Of a stretch of DNA of 64,000 nucleotides, positions 25,224 to 33,204 are shown piece by piece; positions within the stretch are counted from its first letter, which is position 1; each line of letters starts with the position of its first letter. Both the position numbers and the translations under genes were made by a program. Under the pieces are notes generated by a model that was not told where the DNA came from, did not search any database, and was given only the letters and a program-made list of their open reading frames with translations. This DNA comes from UBA935 sp031556725. Its GTDB lineage: Bacteria; Bacillota; Clostridia; Lachnospirales; Lachnospiraceae. The stretch spans positions 77,557-141,556 of the forward strand of contig JAVBSL010000013.1 of the NCBI GenBank assembly GCA_031556725.1, written 5' to 3'.

Positions 25224-25925
25224 ATGATAGTGATGATGCAGAATATTATATATGAAGATGATGACCTCATAGTGGTCCACAAGCCGGAAGATATTGCAAC
25301 ACAGACAGCCCGCTTAGGGCAAAAAGATATGGTCAGCCAATTAAAAAATTATCTGGCAGAAAAATCAGCCAATAAGGGTGAACCTTACATCGGAGTAATT
25401 CACCGCCTGGATCAGCCGGTAGAAGGCTTACTTCTTTTTGCCAAAAACAAAGAGACCGCTGCCAATCTGAGCCGTCAGATAACAGATAATACAATACAGA
25501 AGTATTATTATGCCCTGGTTTTAGGAACACCGGAGCAACAGCAAGGTGAACTTCGGGACTATTTACTGCAGGATATGAGGGGCAATCAATCAAAAGTAGT
25601 TGCAGCAGGAACAAAAGATGCCAAAGAAGCCTGCTTACAATATCAAGTTATGGGACAGCAAGAAGAAATTTCCTTAATAAAAGTAAAGCTTAAAACCGGA
25701 CGTCACCATCAGATTCGTGTGCAGATGTCTCATGCGGGTATGCCTTTGATTGGAGATAACAAATACGGAAATGAAAAATCTAAAGAAAAAAGCCGGCAGA
25801 TGAACTGTCAGCATATCGCATTATGCGCCTGCCTGCTGGAATTTATCCATCCCCGAACAAAAGAAAAAAAGACTTTTGAAATCCAGCCTCTTAATCAGGT
25901 ATTTTCACCCTTTTTTTCCAGTTAA
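25224..25925 (+). CDS. RluA-family pseudouridine synthase
   Basis: The protein has 233 residues and only the catalytic domain; the S4 RNA-binding domain of longer members is absent. The opening IIYEDDDLIVVHKPEDIATQ is characteristic. The catalytic Asp lies in GVIHRLDQPVEGLLLFAK. IQKYYYALVLG, LKTGRHHQIRVQMSHAGMPLIGDNKYG (given by its key part TGRHHQIR) and IALCACLLEFIHP complete the family pattern. It isomerises uridine in rRNA or tRNA; the exact site is unknown. Two in-frame starts lie within 9 bases of each other at 25224 and 25233. Confidence 0.92.
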   Translation: MIVMMQNIIYEDDDLIVVHKPEDIATQTARLGQKDMVSQLKNYLAEKSANKGEPYIGVIHRLDQPVEGLLLFAKNKETAANLSRQITDNTIQKYYYALVLGTPEQQQGELRDYLLQDMRGNQSKVVAAGTKDAKEACLQYQVMGQQEEISLIKVKLKTGRHHQIRVQMSHAGMPLIGDNKYGNEKSKEKSRQMNCQHIALCACLLEFIHPRTKEKKTFEIQPLNQVFSPFFSS

Positions 25926-25996
25926 TAACCAACCAAAATGTTTATAATAAAAACAAAAATTACTCATACTAATTTTGAACTTTGGGAGGCAAATAT

Positions 25997-27070
25997 ATGG
26001 GTGATTTTTTTATGGAAAAAATTTTAACAAGAAAAAATAAGGAACTCCTGATTGTAATCGGAGTAGTATTAGGTGTTTATGTGGTGATGAAATTTATAAG
26101 TCCGCTGGTAGCACCTTTTTTATTTGCCTTTCTAATTGTCGCCTATCTATACCCCAAACTGGAGCGGATTCAGAAACGGCTGCATATCCGAAAAGGTATT
26201 ATGGCAGCATTTCTGATTTTATGTACCTGTATTCTTTTGGCAGCAGTCATCGGCTGGGCCTGCAATGTTCTTTGCCACAAAGGAATGGAGATAATCGGTC
26301 AGATAGATGTTATCGAAGAGCAGTTTGGAATGTTTTTGAAGATATGCTGTGAAAATATGGAAAAACGCTTCGGTTTTGATGGTACTTACATCGAAAACTT
26401 TATTATGGAGCAGGTTGATATCCAGATTGAAAATCTGGAAATTAATATAATGCCCAAGCTAATGGGCGGTTCTTTGATCTATATAAAAAATATCGTCGGA
26501 TTTTTTGGATTTTTTATCGTAATGATTATCAGTGCCTTGTTGTTAATAAAAGATTATGATAAAATTATAAATAAGGCTGGTAATTATAGACAATTTTCTT
26601 GTATTATCCGAATCGGACGCAAGGTGATAGAATATATTCGTACTTTTCTGCGGGCACAGATAATTATTTTGCTGGTGATTAGTGGGCTGTGCAGTATTAC
26701 CTTATGGGCTATTGGAATCAGGGGCGGTATTTTATACGGCATCATTACCGGATTTATGGATATGCTGCCTTTTATCGGAACCGGAATTATGCTGGTTCCC
26801 CTGGCAATCATCCAGTTATTTTCCGAATCCTATTGGAAAGCGGCGGTTTGTATTATTCTTTACGGAGTTTGCGCACTGGCCAGAGAGGTGTTAGAGCCCA
26901 AATTAATCGGTAATAAGGTGGGAATTTGGCCGGTTGCGATTCTATTTGCCATATATGTGGGTATTAAGCTGTTTGGATTGATGGGAATCGTTAAAGGGCC
27001 TATCGGATTGGTTATCATATTTGAAACATATCGCTATTTGAAGGAAAACAGAGAAGAATGTCAGGAATAA
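25997..27070 (+). CDS. AI-2E family (YtvI/PerM-like) membrane protein
   Basis: The protein has 357 residues with about seven membrane segments. The N-terminal pair is followed by a long extracytoplasmic helix region (about 90-150). The family mark is the C-terminal half: RTFLRAQIIILLVISGLCSI, GIITGFMDMLPFIGTGIMLVP (positions about 250-270) and REVLEPKLIGNKVGIWP. Members include the sporulation protein YtvI and Na+/H+ antiporter-like PerM. The start at 25997 has GGGAGG at the right distance; an in-frame TTG at 25982 starts inside that site. The gene overlaps the next one by 13 bases. Confidence 0.88.
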   Translation: MGDFFMEKILTRKNKELLIVIGVVLGVYVVMKFISPLVAPFLFAFLIVAYLYPKLERIQKRLHIRKGIMAAFLILCTCILLAAVIGWACNVLCHKGMEIIGQIDVIEEQFGMFLKICCENMEKRFGFDGTYIENFIMEQVDIQIENLEINIMPKLMGGSLIYIKNIVGFFGFFIVMIISALLLIKDYDKIINKAGNYRQFSCIIRIGRKVIEYIRTFLRAQIIILLVISGLCSITLWAIGIRGGILYGIITGFMDMLPFIGTGIMLVPLAIIQLFSESYWKAAVCIILYGVCALAREVLEPKLIGNKVGIWPVAILFAIYVGIKLFGLMGIVKGPIGLVIIFETYRYLKENREECQE

Positions 27071-28596
27071 ATACTTTTTGTAAAAAGGGAAGCAATCTCT
27101 TTTTACAGGCTTATATTATCATTATGACAGTGGTTTACCCCTTATATGTAAAGTGGTCATTTTCTAAGGGAGCAAGCTATAGCAGTATTGGCGATGATAA
27201 GTACTTTTTTTATAAATACGTAACGATGAGTATGCTGATAATTGTGCTTGCCGGCAGCATCATCTATATCTTTTCCGGCAGTGCGAAAGAGCAGTTTTCC
27301 ATAACAGAACAGGCGGTAATTTTATTTGCGGTCGCAGCAACACTTTCTTTCCTGCTGTCATCCTTCCGGAAAGAGGCATGGACAGGCAGTGAAAGATGGT
27401 TTATGGGTTTGGAAACACTGTTGCTTATTGCGGTTACATACTTACTCATTTCCCGAATGTGGAAGTATTCGGAATATACATGGATCAGCTTTTTGGCAGG
27501 ATCGGCGATTGTATATGTGTTAGGTATTTGCAATCGGTTTTCGTTCTACCCGATTCCCTTTGAGAAGGTGGCACCGGATTTTATATCAACGCTCGGTAAT
27601 ATCAATTGGTTCTGCGGCTATTTTGTGGTGATGTGGCCCATCGGTGCCTGTTTATACTTATTTAGTGAGAGACGTCCGGTTAGAACAGCAGCCGGAATCT
27701 ATACTTTAATTGCTTTTGCCACCGGCGTGACACAAGGCAGCAGCAGTGCTTTTTTATCCTTTATGGCAGTATTTTATTTATTGCTGCTTGTGTGTATGGA
27801 TAAATGGGAAAAGTATGGAAGAAGATGGGTAGAACTGGCGGCAGGCTGGTGTTTGGCCTGCCAGATGATGCGGCTTTTCCGGGTTATTTTTTCCGGAAAG
27901 TATTCCTATGAAACAGATAATCTTTGCGGCATGGTGACCGGCTCCTCTCTTAGTTTGTTTTTACTGGTGTTTGCTGTCTTGCTGTATATGATGATAAAGA
28001 ACAGTAAGTTTGACAGGCGGTACTTAAAGAGGATTTTTATTGCTGTACCGATTGGGGGAATAGTCCTTTACTTCCTGCTGGCGGCAGTAAATACGTTAAT
28101 GCCGGGTGGAATTCCGGGATTAGCGGATAAAGGGTTATTTGTGTTTAATATGGAATGGGGGAATGCCAGAGGAGCCACATGGGGAACCGGCCTGAAACTG
28201 TTTGGCCGGATGAACCTTTATCAAAAGCTGTTTGGTATCGGGCCGGATTGCTTTGCGGAATATCTGTATACCCAGCCGGATATTATGAAGGAGGTTCATG
28301 ATTTTTTTGATGGTGCGGTATTAAAAAATGCTCACAACGAATGGATTAGTATGCTGGTCAATACCGGAATCGTTGGAACGGCGGCGTATATTGGTATTTT
28401 CGTTTCGTTAATAACACGTTTTATAAAGAAGGGAAGGGATAACCCGGTTTTATATATTCCGGCAGTTTGTGCATTCAGTTATATGATACATAACATGGTT
28501 AGTTTTGGGCAGATTTTAAATATGCCTTTTATATTTATTATTATGGGAATGGGAGAAAGCTATTACAGGCAATGTACGGAAAGGGAGGTAGTATGA
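27058..28596 (+). CDS. O-antigen ligase/polymerase-like membrane protein
   Basis: The protein has 512 residues and about eleven to twelve membrane segments. The extracytoplasmic loop near residues 380-440 contains NAHNEWISMLVNTGIVGTAAYIG, the Wzy_C type motif of O-antigen ligases and polymerases, preceded by a GIGPDCF segment. Such proteins join polysaccharide units from polyprenyl carriers to a target outside the membrane. It shares no motif with the GT-C-like genes at 14-18 kb but could act on the same envelope glycan. Its start overlaps the AI-2E-family gene by 13 bases. Confidence 0.82.
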   Translation: MSGINTFCKKGSNLFLQAYIIIMTVVYPLYVKWSFSKGASYSSIGDDKYFFYKYVTMSMLIIVLAGSIIYIFSGSAKEQFSITEQAVILFAVAATLSFLLSSFRKEAWTGSERWFMGLETLLLIAVTYLLISRMWKYSEYTWISFLAGSAIVYVLGICNRFSFYPIPFEKVAPDFISTLGNINWFCGYFVVMWPIGACLYLFSERRPVRTAAGIYTLIAFATGVTQGSSSAFLSFMAVFYLLLLVCMDKWEKYGRRWVELAAGWCLACQMMRLFRVIFSGKYSYETDNLCGMVTGSSLSLFLLVFAVLLYMMIKNSKFDRRYLKRIFIAVPIGGIVLYFLLAAVNTLMPGGIPGLADKGLFVFNMEWGNARGATWGTGLKLFGRMNLYQKLFGIGPDCFAEYLYTQPDIMKEVHDFFDGAVLKNAHNEWISMLVNTGIVGTAAYIGIFVSLITRFIKKGRDNPVLYIPAVCAFSYMIHNMVSFGQILNMPFIFIIMGMGESYYRQCTEREVV

Positions 28597-28599
28597 GCT

Positions 28600-29391
28600 A
28601 TGAGGAAGATGAAAGAAACTGAACGGGCGCAAATATTGGAATATGTTATGGCAGAACCGGAAATCAATCTGTTTTTTATCGGTGATATCGAAAACTATGG
28701 CATAGACTCCGATGAAATAAACGTATATGTTCAGGAAGAAGGGGAAGCATGGGACAGTCTGGTGCTTCGGTATTTTGATAATTATATTATTTACAGCCAA
28801 AAAGATACCTTTCGGATAGAGCCGGTGATTGCTTTTTTGAAGGATAAAATTATTGATTCCATGAATGGGAAGGCAAGTATTCTGCGCCGGATTGCACCTT
28901 TTTTCCCGAAAATGCGGTTGGATATTGAATATATGCTAAGATGTAATCATGTTGAAAAAAATATGATTACCGTGGAAGATGCCAAGCTGCGGCTGCTGAC
29001 TGCCGAAGACGCGGAGGAAATCGTGGATTTATACATAACGGTGGAGGAAACAACGCTTCGCTTTGAAGAAACCAGAAGTAAAAAGATTGCGGAACGAAGA
29101 GCCAATCTGGAAAGAGATGGTTTTGCGATGGGTATGTTTTATCAGGATCAATTAGTTTCGGTAGCGGAGATCTCGGCTGACAGTGCCAGAAGCGGCATGA
29201 TCATCGGCGTTGCCACCCACCCCGACTTTCGGGGCAGAGGCTATTCCAGTAAAACAACATCGGCGTTATGTGAGGAAGCATTTAAAAGAGGAAAAGAATT
29301 TTTATGTGTGTTTTACGATAACCCGGATGCGGGAAGACTATATAAGAAAATCGGATTTGAAGAAGTGGATAAATATGCTTTGATGTATTAG
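28600..29391 (+). CDS. GNAT family N-acetyltransferase, two-domain
   Basis: The protein has 263 residues. The C-terminal domain is a complete GNAT fold with the acetyl-CoA loop IIGVATHPDFRGRGYSSKTTSALCEEA (key residues GVATHPDFRGRGYSS) and the final FYDNPDAGRLYKKIGFEEVDKY. The N-terminal 125 residues form a separate domain starting ERAQILEYVMAEPEINLFFIGDIENYG, a pattern of the GNAT-like DUF4081 group. The substrate is unknown. GGGAGG lies 11 bases before the ATG; a second in-frame ATG is at 28609. The gene is followed after 11 bases by D-lactate dehydrogenase, so the pair may be co-expressed. Confidence 0.88.
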   Translation: MRKMKETERAQILEYVMAEPEINLFFIGDIENYGIDSDEINVYVQEEGEAWDSLVLRYFDNYIIYSQKDTFRIEPVIAFLKDKIIDSMNGKASILRRIAPFFPKMRLDIEYMLRCNHVEKNMITVEDAKLRLLTAEDAEEIVDLYITVEETTLRFEETRSKKIAERRANLERDGFAMGMFYQDQLVSVAEISADSARSGMIIGVATHPDFRGRGYSSKTTSALCEEAFKRGKEFLCVFYDNPDAGRLYKKIGFEEVDKYALMY

Positions 29392-29402
29392 TAAGGAGGA
29401 AA

Positions 29403-30380
29403 ATGAAAAAAATAGCGTTTTATGATACAAAGTCCTATGATATGACCTGGTTTGACCGGATGAATACGGAATATGAGATTGTTTATCAGGAGGCCAAGTT
29501 AAATGCTCATACAGCCAGACTGGCCAAGGGCTGCGAAGCGGTTTGCGCCTTTGTAAATGATGATATCGGGAAAGAAACCATTGATGTTTTGGTAGAAGAA
29601 GGGGTTCAGATTTTAGCCATGCGTTCGGCTGGTTACAGTAACGTGGATATTAAAGCGGCAGCAGGGAGACTTCCCATCGTAAGGGTACCGGCATATTCTC
29701 CTTATGCAGTAGCGGAGCACGCCATGGCATTATTATTGACGCTGAACCGTAAAACCCATAAAGCCTATGTCCGGACCAGGGACTTTAATTTCAGCCTGGT
29801 GGGACTGACGGGAATTGATCTTCACGGAAAAACAGTGGGTGTGATCGGTACCGGCAGAATCGGCCGGGTATTTATAGATATTTGCCGGGGCTTTGGAATG
29901 AAGGTAGTAGCTTCAGATCCCTATCCGGCGAAGGATGCAGGGATTGACTACGTAGAACTGGATGAGCTATTCCGTGTAAGTGATGTGATTTCCCTCCATG
30001 CACCGCTCACCGAACAGTCCAGACATGTTTTAAATAAGAGTGCTTTTGATAAAATGAAGAAAAATGTGTTTATCATCAATACCTCCAGAGGAGCACTGAT
30101 TGACAGTGAAGCCTTGTTGGATGCTTTGAATGAAGAAAAGATACGTGGTGCGGCACTGGATGTGTATGAGGAGGAAGCAGACTTTTTCTTTGAAGATATG
30201 TCGGGAACCATTATCAAGGATGACATTCTTTCGCTACTGGTATCCAGACCAAATGTGATTATTACGTCACATCAGGCGTTTTTCACAGAAGAGGCATTAG
30301 AAGGTATTGCAGAGGTAACATTACAGAACCTGGATGAATTTTTTGCAGGCAAAGGGCTAACAAATGAGGTAAAGGGATAA
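29403..30380 (+). CDS. ldhA: D-2-hydroxyacid dehydrogenase, probable D-lactate dehydrogenase
   Basis: The protein has 325 residues. It begins MKKIAFYDTKSYD as fermentative D-lactate dehydrogenases do. The NAD loop is VGVIGTGRIGRVFIDICRGFG (about residues 145-165, key GTGRIG), with an Asp acceptor in ASDPYP that indicates NAD. The catalytic Arg is in INTSRGALID, the Glu in LDVYEEEA and the His in SHQAFFTEEAL. It reduces pyruvate to D-lactate, regenerating NAD+ during fermentation. Other 2-ketoacids are possible substrates. A terminator overlaps its stop codon. Confidence 0.92.
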   Translation: MKKIAFYDTKSYDMTWFDRMNTEYEIVYQEAKLNAHTARLAKGCEAVCAFVNDDIGKETIDVLVEEGVQILAMRSAGYSNVDIKAAAGRLPIVRVPAYSPYAVAEHAMALLLTLNRKTHKAYVRTRDFNFSLVGLTGIDLHGKTVGVIGTGRIGRVFIDICRGFGMKVVASDPYPAKDAGIDYVELDELFRVSDVISLHAPLTEQSRHVLNKSAFDKMKKNVFIINTSRGALIDSEALLDALNEEKIRGAALDVYEEEADFFFEDMSGTIIKDDILSLLVSRPNVIITSHQAFFTEEALEGIAEVTLQNLDEFFAGKGLTNEVKG

Positions 30381-30404
30381 AACAATTTCCCTTTACTTTT
30401 TTTT
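30369..30404 (+). terminator. Rho-independent terminator after D-lactate dehydrogenase
   Basis: GTAAAGGGA (30369-30377) pairs fully with TCCCTTTAC (30388-30396), followed directly by eight T. The left arm begins inside the last codons of the gene. Confidence 0.85.
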
Positions 30405-30460
30405 ATCGGAAAGTTTATAGAATTTTTATTGCTAATGTTAAGTATTGGTAATATAATAGG

Positions 30461-30487
30461 TAACATCGTAAATAGTTAACAATGTTA
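30461..30487. promoter_or_regulatory. Possible MarR operator upstream of the exporter operon
   Basis: TAACAT and ATGTTA form an inverted pair with 15 bases between (30461-30487). The palindrome GTTAAC (30475-30480) lies inside it, and another ATGTTA is at 30435. MarR-type regulators of ABC exporters usually bind such sites near their own start. Confidence 0.35.
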
Positions 30488-30511
30488 AATAATTTTATGG
30501 GGGATGTTGAA

Positions 30512-31006
30512 ATGAATGGAAAAATGGGAAATAGAGAGTTAATGGAGCATCTGCTTCATGTGGCAGTCAGATTTCAAAAAGTTAATATTATCAATCTTAT
30601 TGAGGGCCTTTCCCAAAATGAGATCGGAACCCTGGAAATGATTGGGCGGTTCGGGGCCAATTGTCCGGATGCCAAAGGAATATTTGTGACCGATCTGGCA
30701 AGGTGCCGGGGAAGCTCACCGCCAGCAGTGTCAAGGACCCTTCGTTCTTTAGAGGAAAAAGGATTAATCGATCGAAAGTCTGATACCAATGACCGGCGAA
30801 ATACTTATATATTTTTAACAAAAGAGGGCGAAAAAAAGCGGGAAGAAATAGCAAAAAATATGGAAGCCTTCGGTGCCGGAGTAATGGCGCGGATGGGTAC
30901 GGAAAAGACCGAAATGCTAATCCGGCTTTGGGGAGAATTGGAAGACATCGTCATGGAAGAAGCGGAAAGACTATCTGTTCAGAATAAAAAAAGCAGGAGG
31001 AGCTAG
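30512..31006 (+). CDS. MarR-family transcriptional regulator
   Basis: The protein has 164 residues. The winged helix has the family outline: LIEGLSQNEIGTLEMIGRF, ARCRGSSPPAVSRTLRSLEEKGLI (key residues PAVSRTLRSLEEKG) and the wing RKSDTNDRRNTYIFLTKEG. The start at 30512 has GGGGGA about 9 bases before it; in-frame ATGs at 30482 and 30497 lie within the palindrome region and are less likely. It lies 2 bases before a pair of ABC exporter genes and very likely represses them, released by a toxic ligand. Confidence 0.9.
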   Translation: MNGKMGNRELMEHLLHVAVRFQKVNIINLIEGLSQNEIGTLEMIGRFGANCPDAKGIFVTDLARCRGSSPPAVSRTLRSLEEKGLIDRKSDTNDRRNTYIFLTKEGEKKREEIAKNMEAFGAGVMARMGTEKTEMLIRLWGELEDIVMEEAERLSVQNKKSRRS

Positions 31007-31008
31007 GC

Positions 31009-33204
31009 ATGGGAAAATTATTTAAACATTTGAAAGGATCGGGACTGGCCGTAGCGGCGATAGTTGTCCTGCTGGTCATTCAGGCATATTGTGACCTGGC
31101 ATTACCCCAATACATGTCTGATATCGTGGACGTGGGAATTACCCAAAGCGGTATCGAAAATGTGGCTCCTGATGTCATGACAGCGGAAACATATGAAAAC
31201 TTAAAGTTGTTCATGAACGAAGAAGAAAAGGCAGCATATGAAAAAGCATACAGCGAAAATATTGAGGGCAACTATGAATTGAATGAAAAGGACGAAGAAA
31301 CGGTAGCAGCTATGAATGAAATCTTAGGCGGCCCCATTATTGTTGTTTCTTTATTCAGTGACCCGGAGCAGGTTGCCGCTCTCAGTGAAAAATCCGGCGG
31401 ACAGATACCGGCAGCCATGACCTTGGATATGATTAGGCAGGCCCAGGCCGCCGGGATGATGGATCAGAGCCAGTTACTGGAAATGCGGGATAAGATGATA
31501 GAAAACTTCGGTGATATGAAGGACTCCATTATTGCGCAAAGCGCCACCTTAATGATTCAGTCGGAATATAAAGCTCTGGGTATTGACCTGGGAAAAGTAC
31601 AGATAAATTATCTGTTGGGCAAAGGCGGTATCATGCTGGGATTTTCAATAATTATGATGTTGTCGGCCATTTTAGTAGGATTGCTGGCATCCCGGACGGG
31701 AGCCAGGATGGGTATGGAACTGAGAGGGAAGGTATTTAAGAAGGTTATCTCCTTCTCCAATGCGGAAATTGACCAGTTCTCCACCGCTTCTTTAATTACC
31801 AGAAGCACCAATGACATTCAGCAGGTTCAGATGGTTACCATTATGCTGCTGCGAATGATTATTTATGCACCGATTCTCGGTTTCGGCGGAGTAATCAAGG
31901 TAGCCAGTACCAGAACCGGAATGGGATGGATAATCGGAGTGGCAGTAGGCGTTATTCTTTTGATCGTCGGTGTATTGCTGATGGTTACCATGCCCAAATT
32001 CAACAAGATGCAGGCTTTAATTGACCGCTTAAATCTGGTATCCCGGGAAATTCTCACCGGTACCCAGGTAATCAGAGCCTTCAGCCGCGAAAAATATGAA
32101 GAACAGCGCTTTGAAAAAGCCAATGCCGACTTGATGAAGAACCAACTATTTGTCAACCGGGTTATGACTTTGATGATGCCCCTGATGATGATGCTGATGA
32201 ATGGAATTACCCTGGTAATTGTCTGGTTTGGTGCTCAGGGTGTAGACATGGGCAATATGATGGTAGGAGATTTGATGGCCTTTATTACTTACACCATGCA
32301 GATCGTAATGTCCTTCCTGATGCTGACCATGGTATCGGTAATGCTGCCTCGTGCAATTGTTTCAGCCAAACGTATTGACGAGATTTTAGTTACGGAAGAA
32401 ACTATTCATGACAGTCTTACGGTAAAGGATGAACAGATGGCTCATGTTAAAGGTGCGATAGCATTTAAAGATGTATCCTTCCGCTATCCCAATGCCAATG
32501 AGGACGCCTTGGAGCATTTGAGCTTTACGGCCAATCCCGGCGAGACCACCGCAATTATCGGCAGTACCGGCTGCGGAAAATCCACCTTATTACATCTGAT
32601 CCCCAGATTTTATGATGTTACAGGCGGTCAAATTACGATAGATGGTACAGATATTAGAGATGTATCCCAAAGCAAGCTTCGCAGCCTGATCGGCTTTGTG
32701 CCGCAAAAAGGCGTATTATTCTCCGGAAATGTTGCTTCTAATATTAAATTTGCAGGGGAGTGGATTACCGATGAGCAGATGACCGAAGCCGCCCAGGTGG
32801 CCCAGGCAGCAGACTTTATTGATGAAAAACCGGAAAAATATGAAAGTGAAATTTCTCAGGGCGGTACCAATGTATCCGGCGGACAGCGCCAGCGCTTATC
32901 CATTGCCAGAGCCATTGCCAAGCAGGCAAAAATATTCCTGTTTGATGATAGCTTTTCAGCCCTTGACTATAAAACAGATATTGCCCTGCGGAAGGCACTG
33001 AATCAAAAAGTAAAGGACGCGACAGTAATTATCGTAGCCCAGCGAATCAATACTATTTTACATGCAGATAAAATTATCGTTTTGGATGATGGCAGGATTG
33101 TCGGCATGGGTACCCATGCACAATTATTGGAAAGCTGTGAATCCTACTATGAAATAGCCAAATCCCAGTTATCGGAAGAAGAATTGAAAGGAGGTATTGC
33201 ATAA
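31009..33204 (+). CDS. Heterodimeric ABC exporter, subunit with degenerate ATP site
   Basis: The protein has 731 residues, about 150 more than usual, owing to an extracytoplasmic insertion between the first two membrane segments (about residues 45-205, rich in Glu and Met). The ATPase domain has Walker A GSTGCGKST (about 517-525), signature VSGGQRQRLS (about 622) and Walker B FLFDDSFSALD, in which Asp replaces the catalytic Glu. In heterodimers such as TM287/288 this marks the subunit that supplies the inactive site. The intact VSGGQ signature should complete the active site of its partner, whose gene overlaps by 1 base. The pair exports drugs, lipids or peptides; the substrate is unknown. 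Confidence 0.93.
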   Translation: MGKLFKHLKGSGLAVAAIVVLLVIQAYCDLALPQYMSDIVDVGITQSGIENVAPDVMTAETYENLKLFMNEEEKAAYEKAYSENIEGNYELNEKDEETVAAMNEILGGPIIVVSLFSDPEQVAALSEKSGGQIPAAMTLDMIRQAQAAGMMDQSQLLEMRDKMIENFGDMKDSIIAQSATLMIQSEYKALGIDLGKVQINYLLGKGGIMLGFSIIMMLSAILVGLLASRTGARMGMELRGKVFKKVISFSNAEIDQFSTASLITRSTNDIQQVQMVTIMLLRMIIYAPILGFGGVIKVASTRTGMGWIIGVAVGVILLIVGVLLMVTMPKFNKMQALIDRLNLVSREILTGTQVIRAFSREKYEEQRFEKANADLMKNQLFVNRVMTLMMPLMMMLMNGITLVIVWFGAQGVDMGNMMVGDLMAFITYTMQIVMSFLMLTMVSVMLPRAIVSAKRIDEILVTEETIHDSLTVKDEQMAHVKGAIAFKDVSFRYPNANEDALEHLSFTANPGETTAIIGSTGCGKSTLLHLIPRFYDVTGGQITIDGTDIRDVSQSKLRSLIGFVPQKGVLFSGNVASNIKFAGEWITDEQMTEAAQVAQAADFIDEKPEKYESEISQGGTNVSGGQRQRLSIARAIAKQAKIFLFDDSFSALDYKTDIALRKALNQKVKDATVIIVAQRINTILHADKIIVLDDGRIVGMGTHAQLLESCESYYEIAKSQLSEEELKGGIA

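Noticed and set aside
28593..28622. Tiny open frame starting with ATG before the GNAT gene
   Set aside because: It has 9 codons and overlaps the true start at 28600 in another frame; no evidence supports a leader peptide.
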